From: Erythrophleum ivorense
Taxonomy: Eukaryota > Streptophyta > Magnoliopsida > Fabales > Fabaceae
Length of the DNA stretch: 64,000 nt
Direction: 5' to 3'
Assembly: GCA_026724425.1 (NCBI GenBank)
Contig: JAIUCV010000001.1
Coordinates: forward strand, 4,040,001 to 4,104,000
Below are positions 1-11,734 of the stretch, piece by piece; position 1 is the stretch's first letter; each line of letters starts with the position of its first letter. The notes beneath the pieces were generated by a model, which worked only from the letters and a program-made list of their open reading frames with translations, had not been told where the DNA came from and did no database searches. A program made the position numbers and the translations under genes.

Positions 1-73
1 CTATTCCAATATCTATAATCCAGGATGGAGGAATCATCCAAATTTTTTATGGAGCTAGGGACAAAATCAGCCC

Positions 74-1450
74 ATGTCATCCTCTTCTGGTATGAGACTT
101 TCTCACCCCTTGAAATTTCCTACTCAAGGAAGACCACCAATGCCAGAAAAGAAGTTAAACATGGAAGAAATGCTCATGCAGTATATGGCTAAGCAAGATG
201 CCATCTTAGCCAGACAAGATGCCACAATGACAAGACATAAGACTGCAATCCAGAATATAGAAGTGTAAATCGGTCAATTGGCTTCTTCTATCAACTCAAG
301 ACAGCTTGGGGTACTACTAAGTGATACTGTTCCTAACCCCAGAAGAGAGGGCAAAAAGGAATGTAAGGCTATTGCATTAAGAAGTGACAAGGAGTTGCCC
401 GAAGTATTATCGTCAAAGCAAGCCAATAAGTCAAGCCAAGATCAAGGCAAGGTGGAAAAGAAGGATGAAAAGGAGACACCTGTGGAAGTAAAGAACAAGG
501 TGGAAGAAAAGAATGAAATGAATGAGAAGAGGAAAGACAGTGCTAAGAAGAATAGTCAAGAGAAGGGTCAAGAGAGAATCATTCCCCCTCTACCCTTTCC
601 TCAACGTTTTAGGAAGAAAAATTTGAACAAGTAATATCAGAAATTCTTAGAAATCTTTAAACAACTCCACATTAATATTCCATTTACAGAGGCTTTGGAG
701 CAAATGCCAAGTTATGCTAAATTTATGAATGATGTACTATCTAATAAAAGGCAGTTTGGAGAATTTGAGATGGTGGCCCTAACTCAAGAATGCAATGCCA
801 TCCTACAAAAAAAATTACCACTTAAGATGAAGGACCTATGGAGTTTTACCATTCCTTGTAACATAGGGAAGTATTTCACTGAAAATGTTTTGTGTGACTT
901 AGGGGCAAGTGTAAACTTAATGCCATTGTCAACGTTCAGAAGCTTGGATTGGGCGAGGCAAGGCCAACAACCGTCATCCTGTAACTAGCTGACCGATCTT
1001 TAGCCTACCCAAATGGAGTCATTGAAGATGTTCTGGTGAAAGTGGATAAGCTAATTTTTCCAGCAGATTTCATGGTCTTGGATTATGAAGAAAATAAGGA
1101 TATTTCGATCATTTTTGGAAGACCCTTTTTGGCCACCGGCAGAACATTGATTGATGTATAGAAAGGAGAACTTACTATGAGACTGAATGACTAGGAGGTG
1201 ACATTCAACATGTATAAGGCAATGAAGAGCCTGGATGAATAAGAGGAATGTTGCTTTGTGCGTCTAATCACCCATGCAGTACATGATGAGTTCATTGAAT
1301 CAACTCTCAAGGATCTTCTAGAAGCATCATTAGTTGGAATGGCTAAGAAGGAGCATAATGGAGTGAGAGAATGTATTAAGCTGTTAGAAGCTACTCAAAA
1401 GCATTTCAAAGCTTCTTAACAGTTTGAACCACTGGATGCAATAATTGGAG
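74..1450 (+). pseudogene. Athila gag C-terminus and aspartic protease, broken
   Basis: The first part encodes the C-terminal gag of Athila elements, including DTVPNPRREGKKECKAI, followed by a lysine/glutamate-rich linker and PPLPFPQRF. The protease follows from about 695, with MPSYAKFM, the catalytic-type DLGASVNLMPLS motif at about 897-932, and GRPFLATGRTLIDV near 1115. The reading frame is interrupted by stops at 266-268, 632-634, 982-984, 1159-1161, 1192-1194 and 1240-1242, and by a one-base frameshift near 940. Between 74 and about 930 all pieces lie in the same frame. The gag N-terminus lies before the window. In a working element this polyprotein forms the particle and is cut by its own protease; this copy cannot make it. 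Confidence 0.85.
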
Positions 1451-1559
1451 TCAAGTTTGTGTTGAAGCCATCTGTAGAGGAACCTCCATCTCTGGAGTTG
1501 AAGCCATTACCTTTTTCATTTGAAATGTGCTTACCTAGGGAAAGAATGCACATTGCCAG

Positions 1560-2340
1560 TAATAATCTCTGCTACTCTTTCTGATCATCAAGAAAGGGAG
1601 CTTCTTCGAGTACTTGGCAGTTTTAAGAAAGCCATTGGATGGTCAATAGCAAATATTAGACATCAAATGGATAAGTCCCTCCATCTGTATGCATAAAATC
1701 CTATTGGAGGACAACCACAAAAAATCTGTTGAGCATCAGAGAAGGCTTAACCCAATAATGAAGGAGGTAGTGAAGAAAGAAATTTTGAAATGGCTGGACG
1801 CGGGGATTATCTACCCAATTTCAGATAGCTCTTGGTGAGCCCAATCCAATACGTTCCCAAGAAAGGAGGCATGACTGTAGTGGCTAACACCCACAATGAG
1901 TTGATTCCTACAAGGATAGTGACGGGGTGGTGGGTTCATATGGACTATCAAAAACTCAATAGTGCCACCAGAAAAGATCATTTTCCATTACCCTTCATTG
2001 ACCAGATGTTAGATAGACTAGCTGGGAAGGCCTACTTTTGCTTCTTGGATGGGTATTCGAGATATAATCAGATTGTCATTGCACCTGAAGACCAAGAAAA
2101 GACAACCTTCACATGTCCTTATGGCACATTCACTTTCAGAAGGATGCCATTTGGATTATGCAATGCTCTCGCTACATTCCAGAGATGCATGATGTCCATT
2201 TTCTCTGATATGATTGAGCAGGCCATGGAGATTTTTATAGACAATTTCTCAATTTTTGGGGACTCATTTGAAGAATGCCTTGCTAATTTAGAGCAAGTTT
2301 TGAAGAGATGTGAGAAAACTCATCTGATTCTGAATTAGAA
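1560..2340 (+). pseudogene. Athila reverse transcriptase domain, broken
   Basis: Translation in pieces gives the leader HQRRLNPIMKEVV, then AGIIYPISDSSW, the VPKKGGMTVV block, DYQKLNSATRKDHFPLPF, FLDGYSRYNQI, FRRMPFGLCNA and the catalytic region IFIDNFSIFGDSF. These are the ordered RT blocks of Ty3/gypsy elements. A lost base at about 1833, right after the DSSW motif, shifts the frame. The catalytic pair normally written as FxDD reads F-I-D-N here, so the second aspartate is asparagine. A stop at 2336-2338 replaces what is a tryptophan codon in relatives. The domain would have copied element RNA into DNA; this copy is inactive. Confidence 0.88.
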
Positions 2341-2401
2341 AAAGTGTCATTTTATGGTGCAAGAGGGGGTGGTACTTGGTCATTGAGTTTCCAGTAAAGG
2401 C

Positions 2402-3026
2402 TTGGAGGTGGATAAGGCCAAAATTTCTCTAATTGAGAAACTTCTACCTCCGACTAGTGTAAAAGGAGTTCAGAGTTTTTTGGGCCATGCAGGTTTCTAC
2501 AGGAGGTTCATTAAAGATTTTTCTAAAATTGCCAAACCCCTCTGTCAACTACTTGAGAAAGACGCTCCATTCAAGTTTGACCATCAGTGTCATAGAGCTT
2601 TTGAGGAGTTGAAGAAGAAATTAGTATCTGCCCCTATTATCGTGACACCTAACTGGGCCGAACCATTTGAAGTGATGTGTGATGCCAGCGACTACACTGT
2701 AGGAGCTGTACTAGGGCAAAGGAAAAATAAGCTCTTTCACCTAATATACTATGCCAATAAAACTCTATCGGAGACTGAACTAAATTATACTACCACCGAA
2801 AAAAGAGTTGTTAGTAGTAGTATATGCATTTGAGAAGTTCAGATCTTATTTGGTGGGTATCAAGGTTACGGTTTTCACAGACCCTTCAGCCATCAAATAT
2901 TTGATTGAGAAGAATGACTCTAAACTAAGGCTTATTCGGTGGGTTCTGCTTCTGCAAGAATTTGATCTGGAGATCGTTGACAAAAAGGATGTGAAAACCA
3001 TGTGGCCGAGCATTTGTCTAGACTGA
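2402..3026 (+). pseudogene. Athila RNase H domain, broken
   Basis: It starts with the RT connection region (SVKGVQSFLGHAGFYRRFI), then PFEVMCDASDYTVGAVLGQR with the first catalytic aspartate of RNase H, then LNYTTTEK. A frameshift near 2800-2815 moves reading to the next frame, which continues with FEKFRSYLVGIKV, LIRWVLLLQEFDLEI and a degraded end where relatives read ADHLSRL; that ending reappears in another frame at about 3002. The usual TDH motif is TDP here. RNase H removes the RNA strand during reverse transcription. It lies directly between RT and integrase, as in intact gypsy elements. Confidence 0.85.
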
Positions 3027-4402
3027 GTATTGAAACTCAGGGAGATCAAGAGAAACAGATCAGTCAGACTTTTTTGGATGACAGCTTATTTTTTGTGGAG
3101 CAAAATAAAATGCCATGGTACGCGAATTATGTAAATTATCTGGTATGCCATGTATTGCCTCCAGATTTAAGCTCACACCAGAGAAAGAGATTTTTACATG
3201 ACGTGAAGTTGTATGTCTGGGATGAGCCCTTCTTATTTAGAATGTGTGCAGATCAAATACTACAAAGGTGTGTCCCAGATGAAGAGCAAGAATCTATCTT
3301 ACTAAGATGTCATGTAGTTGAGTATGGAGGACATTTTAATAGGCAACGTACTGCAGCCAAAATCTTTCAATCGGGCTTTTATTGGCCTTCATTGTTCAAG
3401 GATACCCACACTTTTGTAGGGAGATGTGACAAGTGCCAAAAAGCTGGTAACCTGTCTAAACGACATGAGATGTCTTTGAATAATATTTTGGAAATAGAAG
3501 CATTTGATGTTTGGGGAATAGACTTCATGAGGCCTTTCACCTCTTCTCAAAACAACCATTACATACTTGTTGCTGCAGATTATGTGACAAAGTAGATTAA
3601 GGCAGTGGCCTGTCATGCTAATGATGCGAAGGCAGTAATGAAATTTCTAAAGAAGAACATCTTTGCCAGATTTGGGACCCCTAGAGCAATCATTAGTGAT
3701 GAGGGAACCCATTTCAACAATCACCAGCTCAAAGCATTCCTAAAGAAATACAGAGTGCAACACAAGATGGCCTTGGCATATCATCCTCAAACTAATGACC
3801 AATGTGAAGTGTCTAATTGAGAGATTAAGAGGATTTTGGAGAAAACGGCGGGCCCCTCAAGAAAGGATTGGACTGAGAAATTAGATGATGCTTTATGGGC
3901 TTATCGTACAGCATTCAAAACTCTAATTGACATGTCTCCTTACAAGCTTGCTTTTGGTAAAGCTTGTCACCTACCAGTTCAACTCAAGCACAATGCTTTT
4001 TGGGCTGTAAAAAAATTAAATTTTAACTTGAGAAAAGCTGGTGGGAAAAGACTATTGCAACTTAACGAACTAGATGAATTTCGACTTCATGCTTATGAAA
4101 GTTCTAAGCTCTACAAAGAAAGGACAAAGCAATGGCATGACAAAAAAATTTTACCGAGGAAGTTTGAGCCCGATCAACTGGTATTGCTATATAACTCAAG
4201 GCTTAAGCTATTTCCAGGCAAGCTCAAGTCGCGGTGGTCAGGACCTTTTAAAGTAGTTGATGTCTCTCCATTTGGTGCGGTGGAGATCATGGAGAAGGAG
4301 TCAAATAGAAAATTCAAAGTCAATGGTCAGAGACTCAAACACTATCAAGGAGGAGAGGTGGACCATCAAAAGTCCATCACCACCCTGAAGGATTGCATGT
4401 GA
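3002..4402 (+). pseudogene. Athila integrase, broken
   Basis: An HHCC zinc-binding region is present (HVVEYGGHF to GRCDKCQKAG, about 3309-3447), followed by the catalytic core with the first aspartate in GIDFMRPF (about 3520), the second in ISDEGTHFNN (about 3700), and the glutamate in EIKRILEKTAG after a stop. Conserved C-terminal motifs follow: WAYRTAFKT, SPYKLAFGKACHLPV, and LKSRWSGPFKVV. The frame is cut by TAG at 3593-3595 and TGA at 3818-3820. Family members carry tryptophan and arginine codons there, so each stop is a single transition. Integrase inserts the DNA copy into the host genome. The coding part ends at 4400-4402. Confidence 0.9.
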
Positions 4403-5828
4403 AGTCATCTAAAGTCGAGCTAAGGACTATAAACTTAACGCTTCTTGGGAGGCAACTCAAGTTCTTTTCCTTGTTTGTGTTTTTGAAAATAAAAAGTGTC
4501 AGAATTTCGTGTAGGTAACTTTTGGTAGCATGTTTTTGGTTTCAGCAGAATCTAGTGAAGAGTGCTAATCATGTAGAGCTATTCCAAACAATTTATGCAG
4601 TAGTGAGGCCAAGATCACAAAAGCAAAGAAGAGAGAGTATTTCTGACTTTATAAATTGACTTATGACCTGTTCTATACTTTAAATTTCAAACTTGATGGG
4701 TTCAAAGTAAAAGAATAGTGCTACATTAGTGAAAGTGGGCAAAATTTTTGAATAGTGCATCAAGGTAGAATTATGCTGCAGCTCTATGAATTCAGCCGCG
4801 GCGTCATTTGGCCCAGTATCAAAAGTGGCCGCGGCGCGAGTCGGGGCTGGGCAGTTTTTACTCTGTGGCAGAGGAGAATTCCGCCGCGGCTCATTACTCT
4901 TCGCCGCCGCGCAAGTCGTAAATCAAAGAAAATAAAAAGGTTTTTGAAACATTTTAAACCTGCCCTTTCTTTCGTCCAGCAGTTCTCTTTAGTAGGTGCA
5001 TTTCCCCCACCCCTTCGCCGTTATTTTTTTTTGCTCCATTTTCATTCTCCCCTCCTAGTTTGGCTGCTCAGAGTTCCCATTCTCTTGTTCTCCCCATTGT
5101 TTCAGTCTTCTCCCTCAACTGCGCCCCCATTCCATTCTCGCATCCTGGTTCCACTTTGTCAGTTTGAAATTCCAGGTAAGTCTCCATCGCCTGTCCATGT
5201 ATTGCATTAGTTGGCTCTTATGCTACTATTCTGGATGAATAAATTTGATTGCATGGACGTCCATTGATCTAGGTTGAGCATTTTCATTTTCAAAGAATTT
5301 CATGCGCACCACCTGTTTGTTAAAATGCCTGAATGACTTTGTCAATATGCTTGGGTCTTTTCTGCATGCCTGTGTCCATTGTTTTTCCTCCTTATTTGCA
5401 CATAGATGATAGATGATGCCTCGAGGATGTCTTGAACACTTCAAATTTTGGAATTGTCTCCTTGCCCATCAACTGTTTGATAAAATGCATGAAAGAGAAT
5501 TGTTTGTTGATTTGCCTTTGTTTGTGTGCAATATTGGCTTGCCCATATATCTCCTTTGATTAGAAATGTCTAGACCATTATTTTATTCCATGGTGTGGCC
5601 GCTAAGATTATAGAATATGTAGATTATGGGTTGTGCAATTGTTCAAGTATCAGATTCTAGATCATGGCTTATGATGCTTGCATGTTGGTTGAAATTTTTT
5701 TTTTAGAACTGGATCCTAATTGTTTAGCAAAGACTAAAATTGCAGGAGTTTAAGGCTATTGTTTCATCTTGGTTACTTAGTTGCCCTTATTAATTGGTTC
5801 TAAATTCTCTTTCCATGTTTTTTTTTGA
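4403..5828 (+). other. Athila pol-env spacer with GCCGCGGC word array
   Basis: No coding region was found here. It starts with the conserved CTTCTTGGGAGGCAACTC line (about 4441) after the integrase stop. A GC-rich island at 4795-4911 has perfect copies of the palindrome GCCGCGGC at 4795-4802, 4828-4835 and 4883-4890, and a relative at 4903-4911. Downstream is a pyrimidine-rich stretch (4960-5170). In this family the region separates pol from the env-like ORF and could hold the leader or splice acceptor for env expression, which is inference. Confidence 0.55.
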
Positions 5829-6995
5829 ATGGCACCTAAAAAGAAAGCCCGAGGTGAAGCATCATCATCATCTGCTGCTTCCTTTGATCGCTCTCGCTTT
5901 GTGCCCCTCGCAGCTCAGGAGCGATATAATGAAGTCATTTTTCACCGAGCTTTGATTCCAGGAAAGAAATTCAGCACTGCACCTACCGAAAGTCAGGAAG
6001 TAGCGAATCAAATATCCGTTAGACGGTAGGGCACATTTTGTTATGAGCCAGTAATCATTGTGGTGCCCATTGTCCCAGAATTCTACACCAACACCTTATT
6101 TTGTTGTGAGCATTTGTATAGAGTCCGAGGGCGCACAGTTACTATCAATGAACAAGTAATTCGAGATAAATACTACCTTTCTTTAGTGGCTGACTATAGT
6201 TCTGCATGTACCAGATGAGTGGGGAGACCCTTGATTTGGATGACGTTGTTGAAGAACTGACTCTCCCAGGCCGAAATTTTTAGAAGATGTCAAGAGGGGT
6301 ACCCAAAGGCATTTTGTAGGCTAATTTGAATCGAGTGGCTTGCTATTGGGCCCACTTCATCTGCACCAACTTGCTCCCGAATGGTCATTTGAGTGATCTA
6401 ACCATTGATCGGGCTATTTTGATTTACCTCATCATGACTAGGAGGCCGATAGATGTCAGTTATATTATCTTTGAAAGCATTAAGAAGATCTCTCAATCTA
6501 CAGTTTCCAGCCTTACACATCCTCATTTGATCACGGAGTTGTGCACCGATGCTGGGGTGCCGTTTGAGCCGATTGAGGAGCTCCTTCCCCCAAGGAAACC
6601 ATTTTCCATCCTAATGATTAGTGATCTGGAGGCTGAGGAAAATGAGCCGATAGAGGAGCCTATAGATGAGCCGATGGAGCAACCTATTGAAGAGCCCAGG
6701 GACTTTCCAGTTGAGCCCGATCAGCCACCCCATCTGCTAGCTCAGGATACGCCACCAGCTCTGGTGCAGACACATTCTTTAGAGACTCTATTTGTAATGA
6801 CGTAGGATCTTTCCTTCCGAGCGCAGGCCATAGACCGCTGGTAGTACCAATGTTAGAGGCAATTAGCCAGTCGTCTACAGTAGGACCCATCTGAGCTTCC
6901 ACCTCCTCCTAGCTTTGCGCTCAGTCCCGCTGGATCCCCACCTCAAGAGCCACCTCCGGAGCCATCTGAGCAACCACCATAGGACCCCGACATCT
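5829..6995 (+). pseudogene. Athila env-like ORF (plant putative transposon protein domain), broken
   Basis: It starts at an ATG with MAPKKKARGEASSSSAA, a basic, serine-rich head typical of the third ORF of Athila-type elements. Then come FDRSRFVPLAAQERY, a TAG at 6027-6029, VPIVPEFYTNTLFCCEHLYR, VRGRTVTINEQVI and, in another frame from 6326, NRVACYWAHFICTNLLPNG, then TRRPIDVSYIIFESI. It ends in a proline/glutamate-rich tail (EEPIDEPMEQPIEEP at about 6640-6700). Relatives of this domain are annotated as putative plant transposon protein and described as env-like by position. No signal peptide or membrane anchor is apparent in the surviving frames. At least one frameshift and several stops make it a pseudogene. 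Its role in the element cycle is unproven. Confidence 0.75.
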
Positions 6996-9330
6996 GACAC
7001 CCTTCTCTGTTTCTTTTCGCTTTATGTTAATTGCATCAATTTCGTTTTCCGGCATTGTGAACTTTGAATATTTCATGTTGTTATCAGTAGGAGTTGTTTT
7101 AATGTTTTTCTTGTTTTTTATTTTGTTCATGTGATTGTCTTTATATTTCATCTCTCATTTTGTTCAGTATCTGTCAAAAAAAAAAAGAAGGGCTTTACTT
7201 ATACAGAAGAAAGGAAGAAGAAACTCAGAAACGCAATGGGTACAGCTTCAATCTTCAATCTCCAGCTTTACTTTGCTTCAAAATGTCTCCCTAGCTTTTC
7301 CCTTAGCCTCTACACACTTGGAATAACACAAAAATAACCCAAAATGACGGCTGCTTTGACTCCCATTCGCATATGAAGCTTTAAACCCTTAGAAATTCTA
7401 AAAGTAAAACGTTGCGTTCAGTTAATTCGTATTGCGCCGCGGCTCAGAATATTGTGTTGCGGCAAAAATTGGTTCTGCTAGACTAAGTGCCGCTACCTGG
7501 TTTGAATGCGCCACGGCCAAGTTTGATTCTGTATGACTTCTGAGGGTATGTATGTTTCGCGCCTCGGCGCACATAGATCCGCCGCGACGATTTTTAGTTC
7601 TGTGTGACCTCTTACTGTGGCGATTTTTAGTTCTGACTGAGGCCTCGCCGCAGCTCAAACATTTCTGCCGATGCGTACCTTGCCCAGCACGCTTCCCTTT
7701 AGATTTTTGCACTTTCTGCCTTGGCGCAATGAAACTTGGCCGCGGTGAGATATGTAAAACCAACACTTTGCAGCCTTTTTCTCTTGAAATTGCTCAATAC
7801 TCTTCAAAACATACATCTTATAAGAAAACAAGATGTGATTAGTCATCAACATACTCAAGAATTAAGGTAAAGATGATGATTTTTCAAGTAAGTATTGAGT
7901 ATAGAGCTATTCATACTAAGTATGTTCATTTTCTTTTATGGAAGTATTATTTACCCTATAAGAGGAGGCTAACATTGTATTTACTAAGAGAAAATATGTA
8001 CAATAACATGAATAATTGGGAATTATCACACCCCTAAACTTGAACTTTTACTCGTCCTCGAGTAAAATAAACCAAAAATATTATTAGAGTGACCATTGGC
8101 CATGGGAACATTAGTGACTGTTGTGATCCTCACTTGCTACCTCAGAGAGTGTATTCAATAGGAAAAACAAACCATATATGCTAGAAACAAAGTTCAAATG
8201 ATAAAAGTAAGGCTTTCAACCATTTCGAAGTGTGTGTGTGAATTTGGCCAAACATTCATCTCAAGCAAGCATCAGAATTGATTATTAGTACTCCAACATG
8301 TATAACTAACCTCAACAATAGAAACTTCATAAGCTCACCTCTTTCCCTCTCTCCACTAAATTAGGTACCACAAAACCACTAGATCAAAAGGACTTTCAAG
8401 TTTGTAATGGGGCTAAGGTTTTGGCTACCAAGAACAGGCAAAGTCAGTACAAAAGGTCTTGAGAAAATCTATGTGATAGTCTACACAAACCGAAGGTTCT
8501 CTCAATGCACCTTCAGTAATGATTTCAAGGGATATCAATCTCCAATATAAATAATTTTGTTTTGTTTTTATTTTTTGTTTTGTTTTTGAATGAACAAGAC
8601 CAACCATACTGCTTGTTTCTTCATCCTCATGAATGCACTATTATCTTTTTCTCAAGACAAGGGCAGGATTATAGACTTTTATAAGGCCAGTCAGGTTAGG
8701 GACTCAAGTTAATAACTCTGGGATAACATAATGAAATACCATCTCCTACGGTTTCTCTTTCTTTTTTTTTCGAATGTGCAGGAGGCTCAAATAAGGTTCA
8801 AGCGTTTATGTAAATACAATAGGGTCAAGCTAGAAAGGCACAATCTCAACCAAGGAATGCCTGAATCATCTTTAAAGGTTATGCCATACCTATTGATTTG
8901 CCTCGAGAGGGTAGGAGATAAGTTCTAAAGCCCTGGATTTGAGACTAGCTATACAAATTAGATTATAGAAAAATTTCTCCTAGAACTAGCAATTGATTTA
9001 TGGATTAGCCAATGGTGCATATTAAGGTTTTCAAATTGGAAGAATTCCTAATTTAGGCATTTGAACTAAGATCAAAACATAGCTAGTATAGAATTCCTAC
9101 CAAATATCTCTTGACACAAAACACTATCATTGGAAGCAGGCAAAAAAAAAAACTAACAGGCCAACAGACAAACTAGTTTGAAATGAATTTCAAAAATTTT
9201 CTTGACAAGAAAAAGTTCAAGAACAAAATTTCATGTTATTTCCATCAATTATGTCAATTATGTTGGTTTAAATCCTAACCCCCAAATTTAAAATCAACAT
9301 TGTCCCCAATGTTGAGGAACAAGGAAAACC
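6996..9330 (+). other. Athila 3' untranslated region with second GCCGCGGC-like array
   Basis: No convincing coding sequence was seen. An A-rich/purine stretch lies at 7178-7220. A degenerate array of GCCGCGGC-like words spans 7436-7746 (7436, 7456, 7487, 7510, 7561, 7581, 7647, 7718, 7739), mirroring the array before the env-like ORF. CCCCTAAACTTGAAC and a GTCCTCGAGTAAA motif lie near 8033-8066, and a CCCCAATGTTG motif near 9302-9314. No clear polypurine tract plus TG...CA LTR start could be fixed, so the 3' LTR is either missing or too decayed to see. Confidence 0.5.
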
Positions 9331-9344
9331 TAAGAGAATTAAGC

Positions 9345-9549
9345 TAGATAGTTTGTGCATAAGGAGTCTTGCTTCTACTGTTGTATTTGACGATGAGTTA
9401 GCATTAGTATTCTTGGTAGATGGAATTTTTCCTAAACAGCATACACGTCCTCTCTTTTCAAGTCCCAAGACTTTAAAATATGCATCATCCTTCCAAGATG
9501 TGCATCTTTCAGTATTTTCAAAATTTTGTGAGCTACCTTCTCCATCCAT
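9345..9549 (-). pseudogene. TNPA-like (Ptta/En/Spm) C-terminal exon remnant
   Basis: The translated strand contains DAYFKVLGLEKRGRVCCLGK, a close match to the conserved VLGxERxGRVRGLG motif of Ptta/En/Spm (TNPA-type) proteins that bind CACTA subterminal repeats. It is preceded by a polar segment and followed by an Asn/Ser-rich stretch. The open frame runs on to 9268, but that part overlaps sequence I assign to the Athila 3' region, so I stop the call near 9345. Confidence 0.6.
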
Positions 9550-9784
9550 GACTTTTTTCAGCTCATCCTAAATTTGTAATGAATATAAAAATTATAGCAC
9601 AAGTTAACCAACCAACCAATAAACAGGGAAGTGAATGGCTACATGAGGAGAACAACAAACCTGTGCTCAGAACATGATCAAACTTATTCATATCTTTCAC
9701 AAAAATTACATTTAATAACAATGTATAGAATAAAAAAAATAGATTTCTACAATTAAAAACTTATAATTACTTTAGTAGCCTACT

Positions 9785-9862
9785 CAATAATAACTCTTCC
9801 ATCCTTGCAAGTTCGCGTATCAATGTAAATTTCTGCATGACTAGGTTGCTTTCCTATTCCTT
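9785..9862 (-). pseudogene. TNPA-like exon remnant
   Basis: Too short for an ORF caller. The - strand reads GIGKQPSHAEIYIDTRTCKD followed by GRVIIE and a stop, then ATKVI. This matches the conserved PSHAE(I/V)Y..TRTRKDG..VNEEA block of Ptta/En/Spm proteins. It lies between the other TNPA remnants in the expected order. Confidence 0.6.
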
Positions 9863-10878
9863 GTTTTTCTTGGTGGATGCATTTTGTATAGCATACAATT
9901 TTGCAGAAATAAACAATGTGTTATTATTAGAGTGCTGCCATCGTAGCAAAAACTCGAAAACATGGGACAAACGTGAGTAAAGAGCAGGAATCATCACAAG
10001 CTACATAACAATCAAACCCACATAGGAAAGGAAAGACACAACAACATAAGTCACAAAGCTTGCACCCAAAAATCAACTAAAAGCTATAGCATAGTCAATT
10101 ATATTTTTCTTCCAGGCAATTAAAATTAACAGGGTTCGCTTATGTGATATAGTGAAACAAATTATAATAAAATCATTTATGGATCTTCATTTAAGAGCCT
10201 AAAGCTTATGAATTGAAGTGGTTTACATACTATTAAAATCTCTATTATTAAGAGTTTGATCTTCGCTGCTTTGCATTTCCTTATTTAAAATTAAATTTCC
10301 ACACAAAGTATGATGAGCTTGTGTTTTGTTCAAATTTCAACTCCCAAAAACTTTTGCTTCAAGGGGCAAGCATTTTATTTTTCAATTTATAAATTGCAGA
10401 ATTCAATTACGATACATACCAGTCATACCCCTAAGGTCTTCCAAAATGATGGTATCTCTAGCCTAATAAAATGATTATTTTTAACAAACAAAATCACTAT
10501 AAACTAAATCACTATAAAATTAGGACATAAAAGTAATATATATATATATATATATAAAAGTTATATCAATCACTTTACTCTTCTAATTAACATTTGATAT
10601 AAAATGCAAAAAATTTCTTTTCAATATATATTTTATTAATAAAGTTATTTTTTTATATAATATGGGTTTGTTCAAAAAATAAAATAACCTAATTGTTTAA
10701 TCATTTTAAACTTCAGTTATTTTAATATTATGAATCCTTCTAGAAGTAAATTCTTTAAATAACGACAATTCAAATACCGTTGCTTTATCAAACATTAATG
10801 TAAGAATAACATGGCAAATTGCAGAACAACGCCACCAGGGAAAGGATGCCAATTCCATTATTGGAGATATTATATAAT

Positions 10879-10909
<31 letters not shown>

Positions 10910-11539
10910 TCATCATTGCAAATTCATGCTTCATCAATATTAGATAATATATAAAGCAAAATGATACCTCCAGTGAAAGTTGCAACATCTACTAGAACTA
11001 ACAATGAAGGCACCTAAAATGTCAAATTCTGATTTGTTTTGAATATACATTCCACAAAGACAAATAACAACCTTCGGCTTATTAAACAACAAAACTAACA
11101 GATCATCTTCTTCAATATATGTGGATACTTGAATCCTTAAGTTACCAGACTAAAATTCCAATTCAAATATGACGAAGGCATTTACTGTTTCTTCTCTAGA
11201 ATATCACACATACACATCCCATTGATAATTTATCAAAAAGACAAAATTTACTTATTGTAGATTATATGCCAACAAGGATAACATAAACAAACATAAGCGG
11301 TCTATTTTTTCAAAAATTTTAATTTTTTTTAATGAAATCAACCTCACAATAAAAAAAAAATAAAACGCTTATATTGCCTCCCAAATAGGAGCAAATCTAT
11401 ATTCATGATGTGCTCTATCCATTTCAAAATAAATGAAGTTTGAAATGATTATACAAGAATTAAGGAAGTTATTAAATAGCTTGAATTTTAAAAAACTAAG
11501 GGTAACTAAGAGCTCTATCTAAAGGAAGAATACAAACCT

Positions 11540-11612
11540 TCTCATTAATGAATCTTGGGAGACTTTTTGTACCCATGCAATGAATATCTTCAATCTATGC
11601 ACGATTTCTTTT
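11540..11612 (-). pseudogene. TNPA-like exon remnant
   Basis: The - strand reads CMGTKSLPRFINE, matching the HxxGSKSFARxxxE-type block of Ptta/En/Spm proteins. Short and isolated, it is supported mainly by its position between two other blocks of the same protein. Confidence 0.5.
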
Positions 11613-11734
11613 GTTAATTTCACTTAATTTCTTATTTGAAATTAAGTAAGAAAGTAGAAAAGAAAAAAAGGAAGTTAGATATTGTAGTATCATGACATTT
11701 GAGAATCTATCAATTTAATAAATAACTTACTTGT

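Larger units (their letters stand above)
1..9330 (+). mobile_element. Athila-type Ty3/gypsy retrotransposon, decayed, 5'-truncated by window edge
   Basis: Ordered remnants of gag, protease, reverse transcriptase, RNase H, integrase and, after a 1.4-kb gap, an env-like ORF are all on the + strand. This order, the DLGAS protease motif, the VPKKGGMTVV and TRKDHFPLPFIDQML RT motifs, and the line CTTCTTGGGAGGCAACTCAA shortly after the integrase are typical of Athila-lineage elements. The 3' untranslated part includes CCCCTAAACTTGAAC at 8033 and CCCCCAAATTTAAAATC at 9279 followed by CATTGTCCCCAATGTTG, which I associate with the 3' region of such elements. No 3' LTR could be recognised. The right boundary near 9330-9345, where CACTA-like coding begins, is approximate. 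The copy cannot be autonomous because of many stops and frameshifts. Confidence 0.82.

Noticed and set aside
7170..9330. A 3' LTR for the Athila element
   Set aside because: No repeat of it exists in the window to compare and no polypurine tract followed by a TG start could be fixed, so no LTR is called.
9268..9344. C-terminal end of the 93-codon TNPA-like frame
   Set aside because: These codons overlap sequence that fits the Athila 3' region in the other orientation; likely a read-through of the junction.
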